From Siphonodentalium dalli (lineage: Eukaryota > Mollusca > Scaphopoda > Gadilida > Siphonodentaliidae), in assembly GCA_032622095.1 (NCBI GenBank), contig CP136064.1, positions 195,705,948 through 195,769,947 on the forward strand: a stretch of DNA of 64,000 bases. The letters are read 5' to 3'. The position numbers were made by a program, and so were the translations under genes. The stretch's first letter is position 1, and every line of letters starts with the position of its first letter. The notes beneath the pieces are model-generated. The model did no database searches. It worked only from the letters and a program-made list of their open reading frames with translations, and was not told the DNA's origin. Shown here piece by piece: positions 33,231-44,499 of this stretch.

Positions 33231-35152
33231 GAAGTTGTGCACCTTATTGGCAGAAGTTTGGTTGGACGGGTGTGACTAATTACCGCCCGGGACCGCCCGG
33301 GTGGCCACACAAGCCTGTGGACACAATATCTCGACGTTATAACGTAGCCACATGCCACCTGGGGGCAACATAGGAAAATTTACTCGCTCGCTCGTCTCCG
33401 GCCGGTCATATTAACCCCACAAATGCTGATATTGGCTAAAAGAGTGATTACTGGTGTCTTCGTGTGTTTTCAGACAGATTATTTTGGTGATTCTCGGTAG
33501 TGCAATACACATAAGTGTTAATTCCATATATTAACTCGTTGAGGCGTCCACGGCCGATGTTATTAACCCCTCAAATTCCAGTAAAACTGGTAAAATAGTC
33601 TATAAACAAAAAAAACCTTGGGACTGCCCGGGACACTATATCTCGAACAATAGCGACATACCCCACGAGGTCAACCTAGAAAATGTTACTCGCTCGCTCG
33701 ACTTCGGCCGGTGTTATTAACCCCTCAAAATCCGATAAAATGGTATATAATCAAAAAGAACATTGGGACCGCCGGGCGGCCCCCTGGGCACGTGGACACT
33801 ATATCTCGACGGTATAACGTAGCGACATACCCCACAAGGTCAACCTAGAAAATGTTACTCGCTCGACTCCGGCCGATGTTATTAACCCCTCAACATCCGA
33901 TAAAATGGTATATAAACAAAATGAACACTGGGACCGCCCGGGCGGCCCCACGGGCCCGAGGACACTATATCTCGACGTTATAACATAGCGACATACCCCA
34001 CGAGGTTAACCTAGAAAATGTTACTCGCTCGCTCGACTTCGGACGGTGTTATTAACCCCTCAAAATCCTATAAAATGGTATATATAAAACAAAAAAGAAC
34101 ATTGGGACCGACCGGGAGGTCCCATGGGCCCGTGGACACTATATCTCGACGTTATAACGTAGCGACATACCCCACGTGGTCAACATAGAAAATGGTACTC
34201 GCTCGCTCGACTCCGGCCGGTGTTATTAACCCCTCAAAATCCGATAAAATGGTATATAATCAAAAAGAACATTGGGACCGCCCGGGTGGCCCCTGGGCCC
34301 GTGGACACTATATCTCGACGTTATAACGTAGCGACATACCCCACGTGGTCAACATAGAAAATGGTACTCGCTCGCTCGACTCCGGCCGGTGTTATTAACC
34401 CCTCAAAATCCGATAAAATGGTATATAAACAAAAAGAACATTGGGACCACCCGGGCGGCCCCCTGGGCCCGTGGACACTATATCTCGACGTTATAACGTA
34501 GCGACATTCTCCACGAGGTCAACCTAGAAAATGTTACTCGCTCACTCGACTCCGGCCGGTATTATTAACCCCATAAAAATCCGATATTGGCTAAGAGGGC
34601 ACGGAGAGCTCGGTGTCTTCTTTTGATTTCGGACAGCATATTTTGATGATGCATGGTAGTGCAATACCACCTGATAGTGACTTCCAGATATTGACTCGCT
34701 GACGCGTCAACACAAAATACCATATCACCATAAATATTCGGCCCTACATGATCGTAAATATCGCAATTTTCTTGAATGTTTTCAATAAAAATTAATAACG
34801 TTACACCTACATGTATAATTTTTATATTTTGACAGGAGCGGGTGTAATTGTGTTGAAATCGACAGCAACTGCTTGTCTGAAGAGAGCCGCGGCAGATGTT
34901 TGAATGTGTTGATATCAATTAGCAGTAAAACGGTATCACAATTGTTATATTGTATACATTAACCCGTTCACAATAATCAGAAGACATATTGGCGGATTTA
35001 AAACGAAACTGTGTTTTCATAACACTTGGGGAAGACGAACAGGTAATCTCGTGACAACAGTGGAGATTTGCGATGAGGTTTCCGTGTTTTTATTGCAATC
35101 GAAAATGGTCGTAATCCCAAAATCTTCTTGGTGCTAGACAATAACGATCAAT

Positions 35153-35939
35153 ATGACGAAGAGAGTATTTGTGATACTGGAAACCCGTGTACTTAATTTG
35201 CTTACCGACCAATCACACGATATTTCGTTATGGGGTAGATTATATATAATCGTGTGTGAATTAAAAATAAAATTTAATTCTAAATATCTTAAAATCATGC
35301 GACCACGTATTCGGTTCACGCTTCCATCCATGGTGCTGTATCCGTCTGCTCTACTGAAGCTGAAGACGAGTCAATATATTTCATATGGAAAATACGGCGT
35401 CGATATTTCAGACCGCCGGAAATTCCAAGGGATACAAGAGCGCGCCTTGGTGGATAAACTGAAATCTGAAAAATTGATGCGATTCTATAATGTAAATCAT
35501 GCCGAAAAGAAAACGATCAGTGGAAATAAAATACGAACGTATAGATTATTCAAGTCAAAGTATGAAATTGAACCATACATTGTCAATGCGCGATCTGCCA
35601 AAGCGAGAATTCTATTCACAAGATTGAGAATCAGTAATCATCGACTGGAAATCGAAAAAGGGAGACACAAACAGCCCCCAAAACCAGTGAGAGAAAGATT
35701 GTGTTCTGCGTGTAATTCAAAACAAATTGAGTCAGAATATCATTTCATGTCGGGCCTATGAAAGTATTCGCGAAGCTTATGAAAAGGACATAATTGCAAC
35801 GTGCCCTCATTTCTTAGAAATGACAAATTATGAGAAGTTCAGATTTATTATGCAGAATGAACAAATTGCAACCGTTAACGTTATATGCGACATGATCCGG
35901 TCTTTCTTCACCATTCGAGACAATATACATAATGTCTAA
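35153..35939 (+). pseudogene. LINE (CR1-like non-LTR retrotransposon) ORF2 C-terminal part
   Basis: From about 35350 the frame encodes the post-reverse-transcriptase region of a non-LTR element: KIRTYRLFKSKYEIEPYI, RLRISNHRLEIEKGRH, then LCSACNSKQIESEYHF, i.e. the C-x-x-C...H zinc-like motif. At about 35745 the frame is lost and the next frame continues with CRAYESIREAYEKDII and KFRFIMQNEQ to TAA at 35937, so a one- or two-base deletion is likely. The 5' part of ORF2 (endonuclease, reverse transcriptase) is missing: a 5'-truncated copy as LINEs usually leave. It lies inside the inverted-array element. Confidence 0.85.
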
Positions 35940-36107
35940 TAAAAGAAAGTATACCCTGAGTATACCTGAGATTTTATGACAGTAAATTCACGAGCGTATA
36001 TGCATATCGTATGTGATTACTCATGTTAAATTATTCCATATGTATTTATTATATGTGCAACTGCCCATTGGGTGTATTTTGCATTAAAATCTTATCTTAT
36101 CTTATGG
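35940..36107 (+). other. LINE 3' UTR and short-repeat tail
   Basis: About 165 AT-rich bases follow the LINE stop and end in CTTATCTTATCTTAT, a simple-repeat tail of the sort that ends CR1/L2-type elements instead of poly(A). This fixes the 3' boundary of the insertion at about 36107. Confidence 0.65.
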
Positions 36108-36292
36108 GGGGGATGACCATATTACATATTATATATTTTCTTTATTAGCTCCACATATGGAGAGTATGATGACCTCCATCACCGGGAATAATGTTTTCAG
36201 TCCTTGCCCAAAAGGTCGTGGGTTGGGTTGCAATATGGGGAGGTACTTTGACCAGGAAAATCCTATTATACATGTCCAGTTGACATCAGAGG

Positions 36293-36530
36293 TCTTAAAA
36301 GGGCACTAATTATTAATAAAATAAAATCATTAATTATATAACAAAAATTGTTGAAATCTGATCGGTGAAAATTGAAACATGTTGGTGAAATTGGCCCATG
36401 GCGTGTCAAGAGAAAAGGGCACTAAGTATTGGTAAAATAAAATAATTAATTTTATAACCAAAATTGTTGCAATCTGATCGGTGAGAATTGAAACATGTGG
36501 GTAAAATTAGCCCACAGCGTGTCAAGAGTT
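36293..36530. repeat. ~119-bp tandem duplication
   Basis: AAAAGGGCACTAATTATTAA...GCGTGTCAAGAG and AAAAGGGCACTAAGTATTGG...GCGTGTCAAGAG are two units with about 10 percent differences. They share CAATCTGATCGGTGA and AATTGAAACATGT. Inside the interior of the inverted-array element. Confidence 0.8.
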
Positions 36531-37880
36531 ATAGATGCTGTTGACTTCAGACGACTTAAATGGGCAAATACGAGCAATTGTTGGCTGATTTTACAATAAA
36601 CGCTCTTTATTTGTCATAATATGATAATATTCCAGGCATGTATAAATTGGTGCGTTAGATTAGACTAGTCGATCCTTAAATAGTGACTTTTCAATTTCTA
36701 TAAGTGGAGATAGAGCTGTGAACAAATATATGTGATCTGATTTGGTTGGGGGGATAACGTTTCTAGGTTGACCTCGTGGGGTATGGCCTACGTTATTATG
36801 TCGAGATATAGTGTCCATGGGGCCTCCCGGGCGGTCCCAGTGTTCTTTTTGTTTATATACCATTTTATCGGATTTTGAGGGGTTAATGACACCGGCCGGA
36901 GTCGAGCGAGCGAGTACCATTTTCTAGGTTGACTTCGTGGAGTATGGCGCTACGATATAACGTCGAGATATAGTGTCCACGGGCCCATGGGGCCTCCCGG
37001 GCGGTCCCAGTGTTCATTTTGTCTATATACCATTTTATCGGATTTTGAGGGGTTAATAACACCGACCGGAGTCGAGCAAGCGAGTAACATTTTCTAGGTT
37101 GACCTCGTGGGGTATGTCGCTATGTTATAACGTCGAGATAGTGTCCACGGGGCCCATGGGGCCACCCGGGCGTTCCCGGGCGGTCCCAGCACCACTTGTC
37201 CTTTTTGTTTATATACCATTTTATCAGATTTTGAGGGGTTAATAGCACCGGCCGGAGTCGAGCGAGCGAGTACCATTTTCTATGTTGACCTCGTGGGGTA
37301 TGTCGCTACGTTATAACGTCGCGATATAGTGTCCACGTGCCCATGGGGCGGTCCCGGTCGGTCTCAGTGTTCTTTTTGTTTATATACCATTTTATCGGAT
37401 TTTGAGGGGTTAATAACACCGGCCGGAGTCGAGCGAGCGAGTAACATTTTCTAGGTTGACCTCGTGGGGTATGTCGCTATGTTATAACGTCGAGGTATAG
37501 AGTCCACGGGCCCATGGGGCCGCCCGGGCGGTCCCAATGTTGTTTATACACTATTTTACCGGAGATTGAGGGGTTAATAACATCGGTCGTGGACGCGTCA
37601 ACGAGTCAATATATGGAATTAACACTCAGGTGTATTGCACTACCGAGAATCACCAAAATAATCTGTCTGAAAACACACGAAGACATCGGTAATCACACAG
37701 GCTCTTTTAGCCAATATCGACATTTGTGGGGTTAATATGACCGGCCGGAGACGAGTAAATTTTTCTATGTTGCCCTCAGGTGGCATGACGCTACGTTATA
37801 ACGTCGAGATATTGTGTCCACGGGCACGTGGGGTCACCCGGGCGGTAATTAGTCACACCGGGTTGGACTGCCAAAAGAAT

Positions 37881-38558
37881 CTTATATGCGTACCCCTTGT
37901 TTGGACTTTGTAATGCTCCCTGTCAAAACGATGTGCATTGTCAATTTGGTTTATAAATTTGTAAAAATAACTACCGGTACTTTGATCAAGATTTTATTCC
38001 ATTTCTATGTGATCACCCCACTGGTGTGTTCTACATAACTTTAATATAATAAACCAGAAATAATTAAATTTTAACGTGTGTCTAGTATTTTATTTAGTCA
38101 TCAAAAGTAAACAAAACAACATAAGTATATTTTAACCTAATTCCGAGCATGTTGAATGTAACCAAATTAATGTTTAAACCAAGTACAGGATGCAAACATT
38201 TATACACTTATATGCCATATACGGAATAAAATAAAGACAAACAGTGAAGATTGGGGTGTTTATTTATTTTTTTATACTGAATTGTATCATCCTATCGTGT
38301 TGGATTTAGTTTGCGTCGGCATTTTGTCCCAGTTGTTTACCTCAAAATTTGGCTAAAAATGTGCTCCTCATTGACTTACCGGTCTATAAGTCACAGGTGG
38401 ATTTTAATAGGGGAAATTGGGTTAGAAAGATGTGACTTATCCACCGAAATTTACGGTATATTGATGCGATGTTTGACATATATATGAGCTACAAATATTT
38501 GTCACATGTGATGAGAAAATAAATTTATCCATTTGCTTTTGGTAAACTTTTGTTTCAG
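37881..38558. other. No gene; fragment of repeat R3 at 37920-38050
   Basis: AAAAATAACTACCGG, ATTCCATTTCTATGTGATCA match R3. Bases 38375-38460 contain an inverted pair (CTTACCGGTCTATAAGTCAC and GTGACTTATCCACCG) of a small palindromic repeat. Otherwise nothing. Confidence 0.5.
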
Positions 38559-38642
38559 GATGATTTTCGTAGTGTATCAAGTTTAAGTGAAGTCAGTGAT
38601 GTCAGTGACATGGGTGAAGCAATTGATGTACAAATAATCGCA
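38559..38642 (+). CDS. Candidate second exon of the P2X7-like gene (acidic Ser-rich linker)
   Basis: Acceptor CTTTTGTTTCAG with a pyrimidine-rich tract, 28 open codons, donor GTGAGT at 38643. Only one frame is open, and it gives DDFRSVSSLSEVSDVSD then MGEAIDVQIIA: acidic and serine-rich like the linker that follows PYxxEP in invertebrate P2X7-domain proteins. Both borders are phase 0, matching 7513-7677 and 61561-61801. A bare exon of this size cannot be proven by eye; a chance open frame between splice-like sites is the alternative. Confidence 0.45.
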
Positions 38643-40420
38643 GTGAGTATACATTGCTTGCCTTGTATCAATTGAAACTGAATTGTGTGTGACATACTGA
38701 TGCATATGATTCCTCTAATAGGGAATGGAAAATCTAAAAGACTAAAAGAGTTAAATTCAGGTTTGTGCTGTTTTTACTTCAACTTGAGAAAGTCAAGTTT
38801 GAGCTGTTCCCATGGTTTGTGCTCATTAGTGATTACCGGTGGTTTATGGTGCACATTATTAACGTAAAAATTACACCAGCCGAGTTGTTTAACCAACACC
38901 CAGCCAATAGGCCATATTATGGAATACTTCCACTGTTATTGATAATAGGCACGATTAATCGATTATAATTGATTATTGACGACCGATTTTTGATTATCGT
39001 AGACTGCTGCTTGCTAAGACCAACAAATATGTCTTAATAATTGACTCATTGAGGCCTATCAAGATCTACAAAATAAAAGATAAAAGAAACAAATGTCATA
39101 TGAAAGCCGCTTTTTTCAGGACTACAATAGGGTAATACAGATTTATTATTTAATTTCAGGCAGCAATTGACTGAGGATGCTATCTGAGGTGCCAAACCGA
39201 AAACACAAGCTGTGAGTAGCTGCATTGACTATCTACTAGTACTGTGTAAGCCCAGGGCGAGGGTGATTGTTTTGACACAAAATCTTGGGACTAGTGGGCT
39301 TACATTAGAGGACCCCCTGGGCACCTTCGCAAAGATACGTTCATTTATCAAAACTGCATGGTCGGGTTTGATTCTGTTTAAACATGGTTTTGTAGCTTGG
39401 TAAGTTGACTATACATGTGCTACATATAGACACAATAAATAGGCCCATCGACCTCCAGATAAGAAGGCACACACATGTTCCACACATAGCACATTGCGAT
39501 CATATGTGTATGGATGTGTCGGGTTAACATAGAATCGTTACAATATTATCTGATGACTCTTTAAAAAGCCATAATTGTATAGTTTGTAGCTATACGATAT
39601 ATGCGTATTCGATAAGATGATTCATTGTCATTTCATTGTCGCGTAACAGTCTACTCGAGTGGTAACGAGTCATAAAGTCTGTAAAATAAACATGATTATA
39701 AAAAATCATCCTATCGTCCTGCATGTGTGGTCTATATCGATTTACAAACTCCAAGCATGTTAATACTAAACGAATATCCGGTTAGCTGCATGCATACGAA
39801 CGATAGTATTCACTGTGTGTGATCAAGGCATCGCAAATCTGAATGCTTGATGGATGTTCAATTAATTTCAATTGAATTACATTCATAATAGATATGCACA
39901 CAATATTTCGCCTATGTTATGGATTCATATTTCAGATGACATTCACAGTCCAATTGATCAGCCTCAGATACACATAAAAACACTTTAAAACTCATCAGAA
40001 CTCCTTAAGTGATACAAATTTTACTGCACAGAAGCTCAGCGTTTGGTGACATCTTCATCTGCGATGTTAACATCTTTCTGGACCGACAGTGGTCCCTTCA
40101 TATTGCGCGGATTTTGAGAACGAAACTGATTTTTTAAATTCTGTTCTAATCCTATGCTTCATTGACAGATACAACTATATACCGGCATTTGTTTTGGAAG
40201 CGTGGAAGTCCAGGAACTATACTAGTGGGTGGATGTTCTCGAAAATTTGAGTGAGCAAAAACACTATTGAAAAAAGTTTCGCCAAAAGATATATTAAATG
40301 GTTTGATCTGGGAAAACTGATTTGGAAAACTGGTGGATAAAGACTCCTGCTTTGTGTGGACAGACAATGTTCATTGTCTGTTTTATGATCAGAAACAAAC
40401 ATATCCCCATATCATATATA
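38643..40420. other. No supported gene; fold-back fragment at 39335-39375
   Basis: GTTCATTTATCAAAACTGCA at about 39341-39360 matches the right arm of the fold-back element (7199-7225). An exon-like block at 39160-39211 (acceptor TTTAATTTCAG, donor GTGAGT) has a stop in the phase expected from the upstream exon, so I do not annotate it as coding. The rest is unrecognised. Confidence 0.45.
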
Positions 40421-40581
40421 CACAGAACGACACGATGTGTAAATGGGTTTGTCGATACGGTACGAGTATCCGTGCTGTCGCGGAAGGATAGAATCGAGGC
40501 GCAAGCGCCTCTCATTCTATCCTTCCGCGACAGCACGAGTGCCGTATCAACAAACCCATTTACACATCGTGTCGTACTGTG
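40421..40581. repeat. Long near-perfect hairpin, ~80-bp arms
   Basis: CACAGAACGACACGATGTGT pairs with ACACATCGTGTCGTACTGTG; pairing goes on through AAATGGGTTTGT, CCGTGCTGTCGCGGAAGGAT and its complement, to the loop GAGGCGCAAGCGCCTC. Only a few mismatches and a short bulge around GGTACGAGTATC. Such palindromes are usually short-lived in genomes, which argues for recent origin. Confidence 0.9.
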
Positions 40582-40854
40582 TTTATTACTAGCTTTGCGT
40601 CCTAGAATTCGTGCATTAAAAATACAGGATTAGAAGGCTTATTTAGGTTCATACAAGGCGTGTTTGTCATGTGTGATGATTCTTTTATTTAAATATTTCC
40701 AGTTTCATGGTTGATGCGAATGTCGTGTACGTCATTTTACGTCAAAGAGATGTGTATGGAACGTACGTTCCATACGGATTTGAAATATGGAACAGCAATA
40801 ACAATGTACTTCTAGGAACAAGCGTGTAATAAACTTGAAAATGAGTTTCCCATT
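40582..40854. repeat. Inner part of inverted copy A (pairs with 43714-43983)
   Basis: AGCTTTGCGTCCTAGAATTC, CATGTGTGATGATTCTTTTA, CGAATGTCGTGTACGTCATT and GAACGTACGTTCCATAC all recur as complements at 43714-43983. Together with the hairpins at both outer ends (40421-40581 and 43984-44083) the two copies face each other across ~2.9 kb. Either two opposed copies of a hairpin-ended repeat, or the arms of one 3.7-kb element. Confidence 0.75.
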
Positions 40855-40905
40855 TTCTTGGCTTTGGTGATACCCTCAGCTTTGTTGATACCACGTATAC
40901 AGGGG
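40855..40905. repeat. Terminal fragment of the fold-back element
   Basis: TTGGTGATACCCTCAGCTTT followed by GATACCACGTATACAGGGGTGATA matches the right end of 6117-7271 (piecewise, with a few differences). Only about 50 bases remain. Confidence 0.65.
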
Positions 40906-41399
40906 TGATACTGACATTCACTTGTCATGAAGTGAGCATAATATTGATATAGGTATGGCCACTCAGCCAAGTGATAACAATGCACAGGTGTGTCTCCCTT
41001 TGACAACGTGTCAGGCATTTAATTAAGGTGGTGATGCTGGTACTATTATGTTGTTGATTCTCCGTCATGTCTGGGCATTCCAATGCTTCCTCATAAATAT
41101 TTATTTATTATCAACTCGGAATGATGTTTCTTGAAGGGCTCATTTATTGTGCCGTCTTTGATATTTTTCCAACATCATTTTGAACTCTGTCACAACCGAG
41201 ACTAGGAGTTTGCAAATAACACAAAATTATTCAAATGTCAACGTAAATAAATGTAAATTAAAAGATACTACAAAATAGGCTAATGCAACTCAGCACTGAC
41301 ATTATGCAAAACTTGATTTACTGAAAATGATCGATCAATAAATTGCTCTAGTTGTCAAATTTGAAACTTTCCACATTGCAAATGGTAATTATATGCCTA
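40906..41399. other. No recognisable feature
   Basis: AT-rich sequence inside the span between the two hairpin-ended copies. Nothing recognised. Confidence 0.4.
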
Positions 41400-42420
41400 T
41401 TTTAGCCGCATTACATATTTTCTTGAAAACCTACAACACTATTTCAGATCCCCACCCATTGGAAACTTTTTTTTCGTTCATCTTTTCGTTTTATTTTCAT
41501 TAAATTGTTTAAATTTTGTTATTCAATTTATTTTCAAGTTATGAAACATGGATATATGGTTTGATTATATGTAAAGATTATCTATTATATATTTTGGAAG
41601 ATCTGTCTGTGTGTGTGTCGACCCGATTTCGATGAAACTTGGTGTGTGGGGGTATTTTCTGCGGGGAAGTGACATAGGCCTATTAATTTGCCTGTGCAAT
41701 GTGACCTTGAAATTGGTCATTTCAAGGTCAAACACCCGAATATCACCGGATTTCGATGAAACTTGGTATGTCGGGGTACTTTCGGCCGTGGAGTGGTATG
41801 GGCCTATTAATTTGCCAGTGCGACGTGACCTTGAAATTGGGTCATTTCAAGGTCAAATCGCGAATTTTGACGGGATTTCCACGAAATTTGATACATGGGG
41901 TTACGTTTGTCCACTGAGTTTTGGATGGGTCAAATCGTGACCCCGACCTGACCTTGACCTTCAAAATCATCAATTCAAGGTCAAATCGGGTAAAACCGGA
42001 TTGATTTTGACGGGTACTTTTGTCGGGTTCTTTTGTCCGGGCAGTGTTTTGGGCGGGTCAAATCGTGACCCCACCTGACCTTGACCTTCAAAATGGACAT
42101 TCAATGTCAAATCGCGCAATTCGCCAAAAAGCAGAGGGGAAACAGCCCGGACGAAGTCGGGTCGATCCACCTGCTAGTTGTATATATAAAGAAGAAAACA
42201 ATAATTTGGTAGTAAACTACATGTATATACATCAACATGAACATTTATTTCCTTTTTAGGCTGACTTCGGCTTAAGGAATGAAGAATTGGAGTTTGCTCC
42301 TAATGTGCCAGATATGGCTTGCAGCTGTTAACTGTTAACCTAAGGTATATTCAATTCTGCAACCGATATATCGGAAAAGACATTCTTAATAGCTAAAATT
42401 AATTCCAATTAAATAAAGCA
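41400..42420. repeat. Segment R4, copy 1, interrupted by a mollusc-type repeat
   Basis: The parts 41400-41594 and 42179-42420 match 49985-50336 plus 50787-50830 (copy 2) and 50850-51047 (copy 3). Shared words: ATGAAACATGGATATATGGT, TTTGGTAGTAAACT, ATTTATTTCCTTTTTAGGCT and AGGTATATTC. Each copy has an acceptor-like CCTTTTTAG followed by about 70 bases that look exonic (GCCAGATATG, TTGCAGCTG), but no single frame survives in all three copies. Confidence 0.75.
41595..42178. repeat. Inserted tandem repeat rich in TCAAGGTCA sites
   Basis: Sits between the halves of R4 copy 1 and is absent from copy 2 (TATATTTATATAAAGAAG is continuous there), so it is an insertion. It consists of about four diverged ~135-bp units (ATTTCGATGAAACTTGGT, TGACCTTGAAATTGG, TTTCAAGGTCAAA, GGGTCAAATCGTGACCCC). 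TCAAGGTCA or its complement occurs exactly seven times: 41702, 41722, 41826, 41847, 41949, 41975, 42076. I associate this repeat with molluscs. The frame at 41611-41940 is a shadow. Confidence 0.75.
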
Positions 42421-42639
42421 TTCTTGTTTATATTAATAACATCCATTGACTGTATTAAACACATGATATTATACCAAATCCAAATTTAGCAATAGTGTCA
42501 GTGTCATTGACACTTTCATTTGGCTTAGAAATCATAATATTCATGTTGTATAAATGCTAAATGGAGCAATCTTCAAAAGAATCTTTTGATATTTGGTTCA
42601 CCTTTTAAATAAAAACATACAGGTCATCATTAAGTTGGA

Positions 42640-43330
42640 GTCAAATATTTATATAATTGTGTTCAGTTCGTCCCAAAATGATGTCCATGAGTTTGATTGA
42701 ACAATTATCCAGATTTTATTTTTTTATTACCGGTATTTGAGTTCACAAGGTGAATATTTGAAATGAGTTTGCAAACTAGGCTTGGATTGACATTTTCACT
42801 GGTTACGACCTTTTAATTTACATTTTTTGGCATTCAGCACCTTTGAAAAGTTGTCCGGGTGTTATTTTGAAAAATTATTTACAGATTTTTGATATTTGTC
42901 ACAAGAGGAATATCTTAAATGAGCTTACAAACTAGGTCTGGCCAGACATTTTTGCCATAGTTATGGCCCTTTGAGTCATTTTTTGGTGTATAGCATCCAG
43001 GGAAAAATTGTGTGGGGTTTATGTTGAACAGTTATCAAAGAATTTGAAAGATTTTCGGTATTTTAGTTTACGAGCAAGACCAGATCTGGAGTTTGCAATC
43101 TAGGCCTGGCCAGACATTTTCACAAGAGTTATGTTCCTTTGATCATCATTTTTCGACAAGCAGCACCAAGAAACAAGACCGTGAACCATCCCAGCCACAC
43201 ACTTTTCACTGGAGTTATTGCCATTTGATTTTCATTTTGTTTTGGGAGAAGCAACTTGAAATGGATCTTAGGATATCTCAAACAAATATTAACTAATTTC
43301 AATTATTTTTCAGCATATTTTGAAAATGCT
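42640..43330. repeat. ~165-bp degenerate tandem array
   Basis: About four units carrying GAGTTTGCAAACTAGGC, GGCCAGACATTTT, GAGTTATGGCCCTTTGA-type words and CAGCACC. The words are typical of long protein-free tandem repeats in bivalves. The frame at 43093-43296 is a shadow. Confidence 0.65.
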
Positions 43331-43713
43331 CTTCCTCAACCTTGCCCATCTAGGCTGGGGCCACCACTGTCGATGACTGCTTGTTTTATTTGGTGAAACA
43401 ACCACAGCCTGTGCAGAATAACAACACTTTAGCTAGATAGAGGGCCATGCATGCCAGAGAGCAGCTTTATTGGCCAGACATATGTGGTAGGTGATTTATC
43501 GTCTAACCTTGATATTTATTTACTTTCATCGACGAATCGAATCGCCAAAGCGCGGGACAGGTATGGTGTGTATGTAATCAGTACTATGCCCCGATGTCAT
43601 GCCTATAAGTAACCACTAGTTAACAGTGTATGCAGTGCAATGTAGACCAATGGTCATTGTAATCGTTTTAATTTGGATACAATTTTGCATTACTGGGTAG
43701 ATTATTTATTACA
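43331..43713. other. No recognisable feature
   Basis: Contains AGCACCAAGAAAC-like decayed words at the start only; no gene, exon or repeat boundary recognised. Confidence 0.4.
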
Positions 43714-44083
43714 AGCTTGTTCCCAGAAGTACAGTGTTATTGCTGTTCCATATTTACAGATACGTATGGAATGTATGTTCCATATGCATTATTGAACGTA
43801 CGTTCCATATGCATCTCGTTGACGTAAAATAACGTACATGACATTCGCCTCAAACATGGAACCGGAACTATAAAATAAAAGCATCATCACACATGACAAA
43901 ACATGCCCTCTATGTGCCTAAATAAACCTTTCTAAGTCTGTATGTTTACTGCACGGATTCTAGGACGCAAAGCATGTAATAAACACAGAATGACACGATG
44001 TGTAAATGGGTTTCTTGATACAGTGTCACAGAAGGATAGAACTCGAGGCGCTAGCTATCCTTCCGCGTATCGTGTCGTTCTGT
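43714..44083. repeat. Inverted copy B with terminal hairpin (pairs with 40421-40815)
   Basis: Runs from TTGTTCCCAGAAGTACAGTG to the hairpin at 43984-44083 (ACACAGAATGACACGATGTG facing TATCGTGTCGTTCTGTGT; loop CGAGGCGCTAGC). This copy carries an extra CATTATTGAACGTACGTTC insertion. Its hairpin is shorter and more decayed than that of copy A. Confidence 0.8.
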
Positions 44084-44499
44084 GTATGTATAGTATTCCC
44101 TACTAATGCATGTTTTTTCATTGTAAATTGGTTGCAAAAATTGGAAATTGCATCACAAATTGTGATGCGAATCTTGTTAAATTGAGCCCTGCCATCTGTC
44201 AGCCTGTTCTCTCATCAGACGGTACTCTCCACTTCTGATGTGGCTTCCTTTGCCTTTGGTGTCATGCCGAGATTTGATTTACTTGATGCAATAAAATTTG
44301 AACACTAACTTTTCATCGAGAATATTATTGTACAATTTTCAGGAAAATGTATCGCATATAATAAATAAAATGCTACATTATATGCATACAGAAGTACTTG
44401 TCCCAGAAATTTGTAAATTTTATTGTAGTCACTTTCAGTGGGTGTCTTAAATTTGTATTCGGTCTGTGCAAAATGTTGTTAAATTGACTGTCCAATTAA
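44084..44499. other. No recognisable feature
   Basis: AT-rich; nothing recognised. Confidence 0.4.

Larger units (their letters stand above)
33236..37880. mobile_element. 4.6-kb inverted-repeat element with tandem arrays as arms
   Basis: The outer ends match as inverted repeats: TGTGACTAATTACCGCCCGG near 33270 and CCGGGCGGTAATTAGTCACA near 37838, followed inward by a shared non-repeated module (GATATTGGCTAAAAG, GTGTTTTCAGACAGATTATT, GATTCTCGGTAGTGCAATAC). Next come tandem ~170-bp units: about seven on the left (to about 34570) and six in opposite orientation on the right (from about 36740). Each unit holds three perfect palindromes (CCGCCCGGGCGG, ACGTTATAACGT, CCGGCCGG), GCTCGCTCGAC, and TTATTAACCCCTCAAAATCC. 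A second copy of the non-repeated module closes the left array at 34560-34700. The interior contains the LINE relic. No transposase frame is seen. Confidence 0.75.

Noticed and set aside
39160-39211. Exon-like block between TTTAATTTCAG and GTGAGT
   Set aside because: In the phase set by the exon at 38559 it contains a stop after four codons, and its length is not a multiple of three; no frame gives a convincing peptide.
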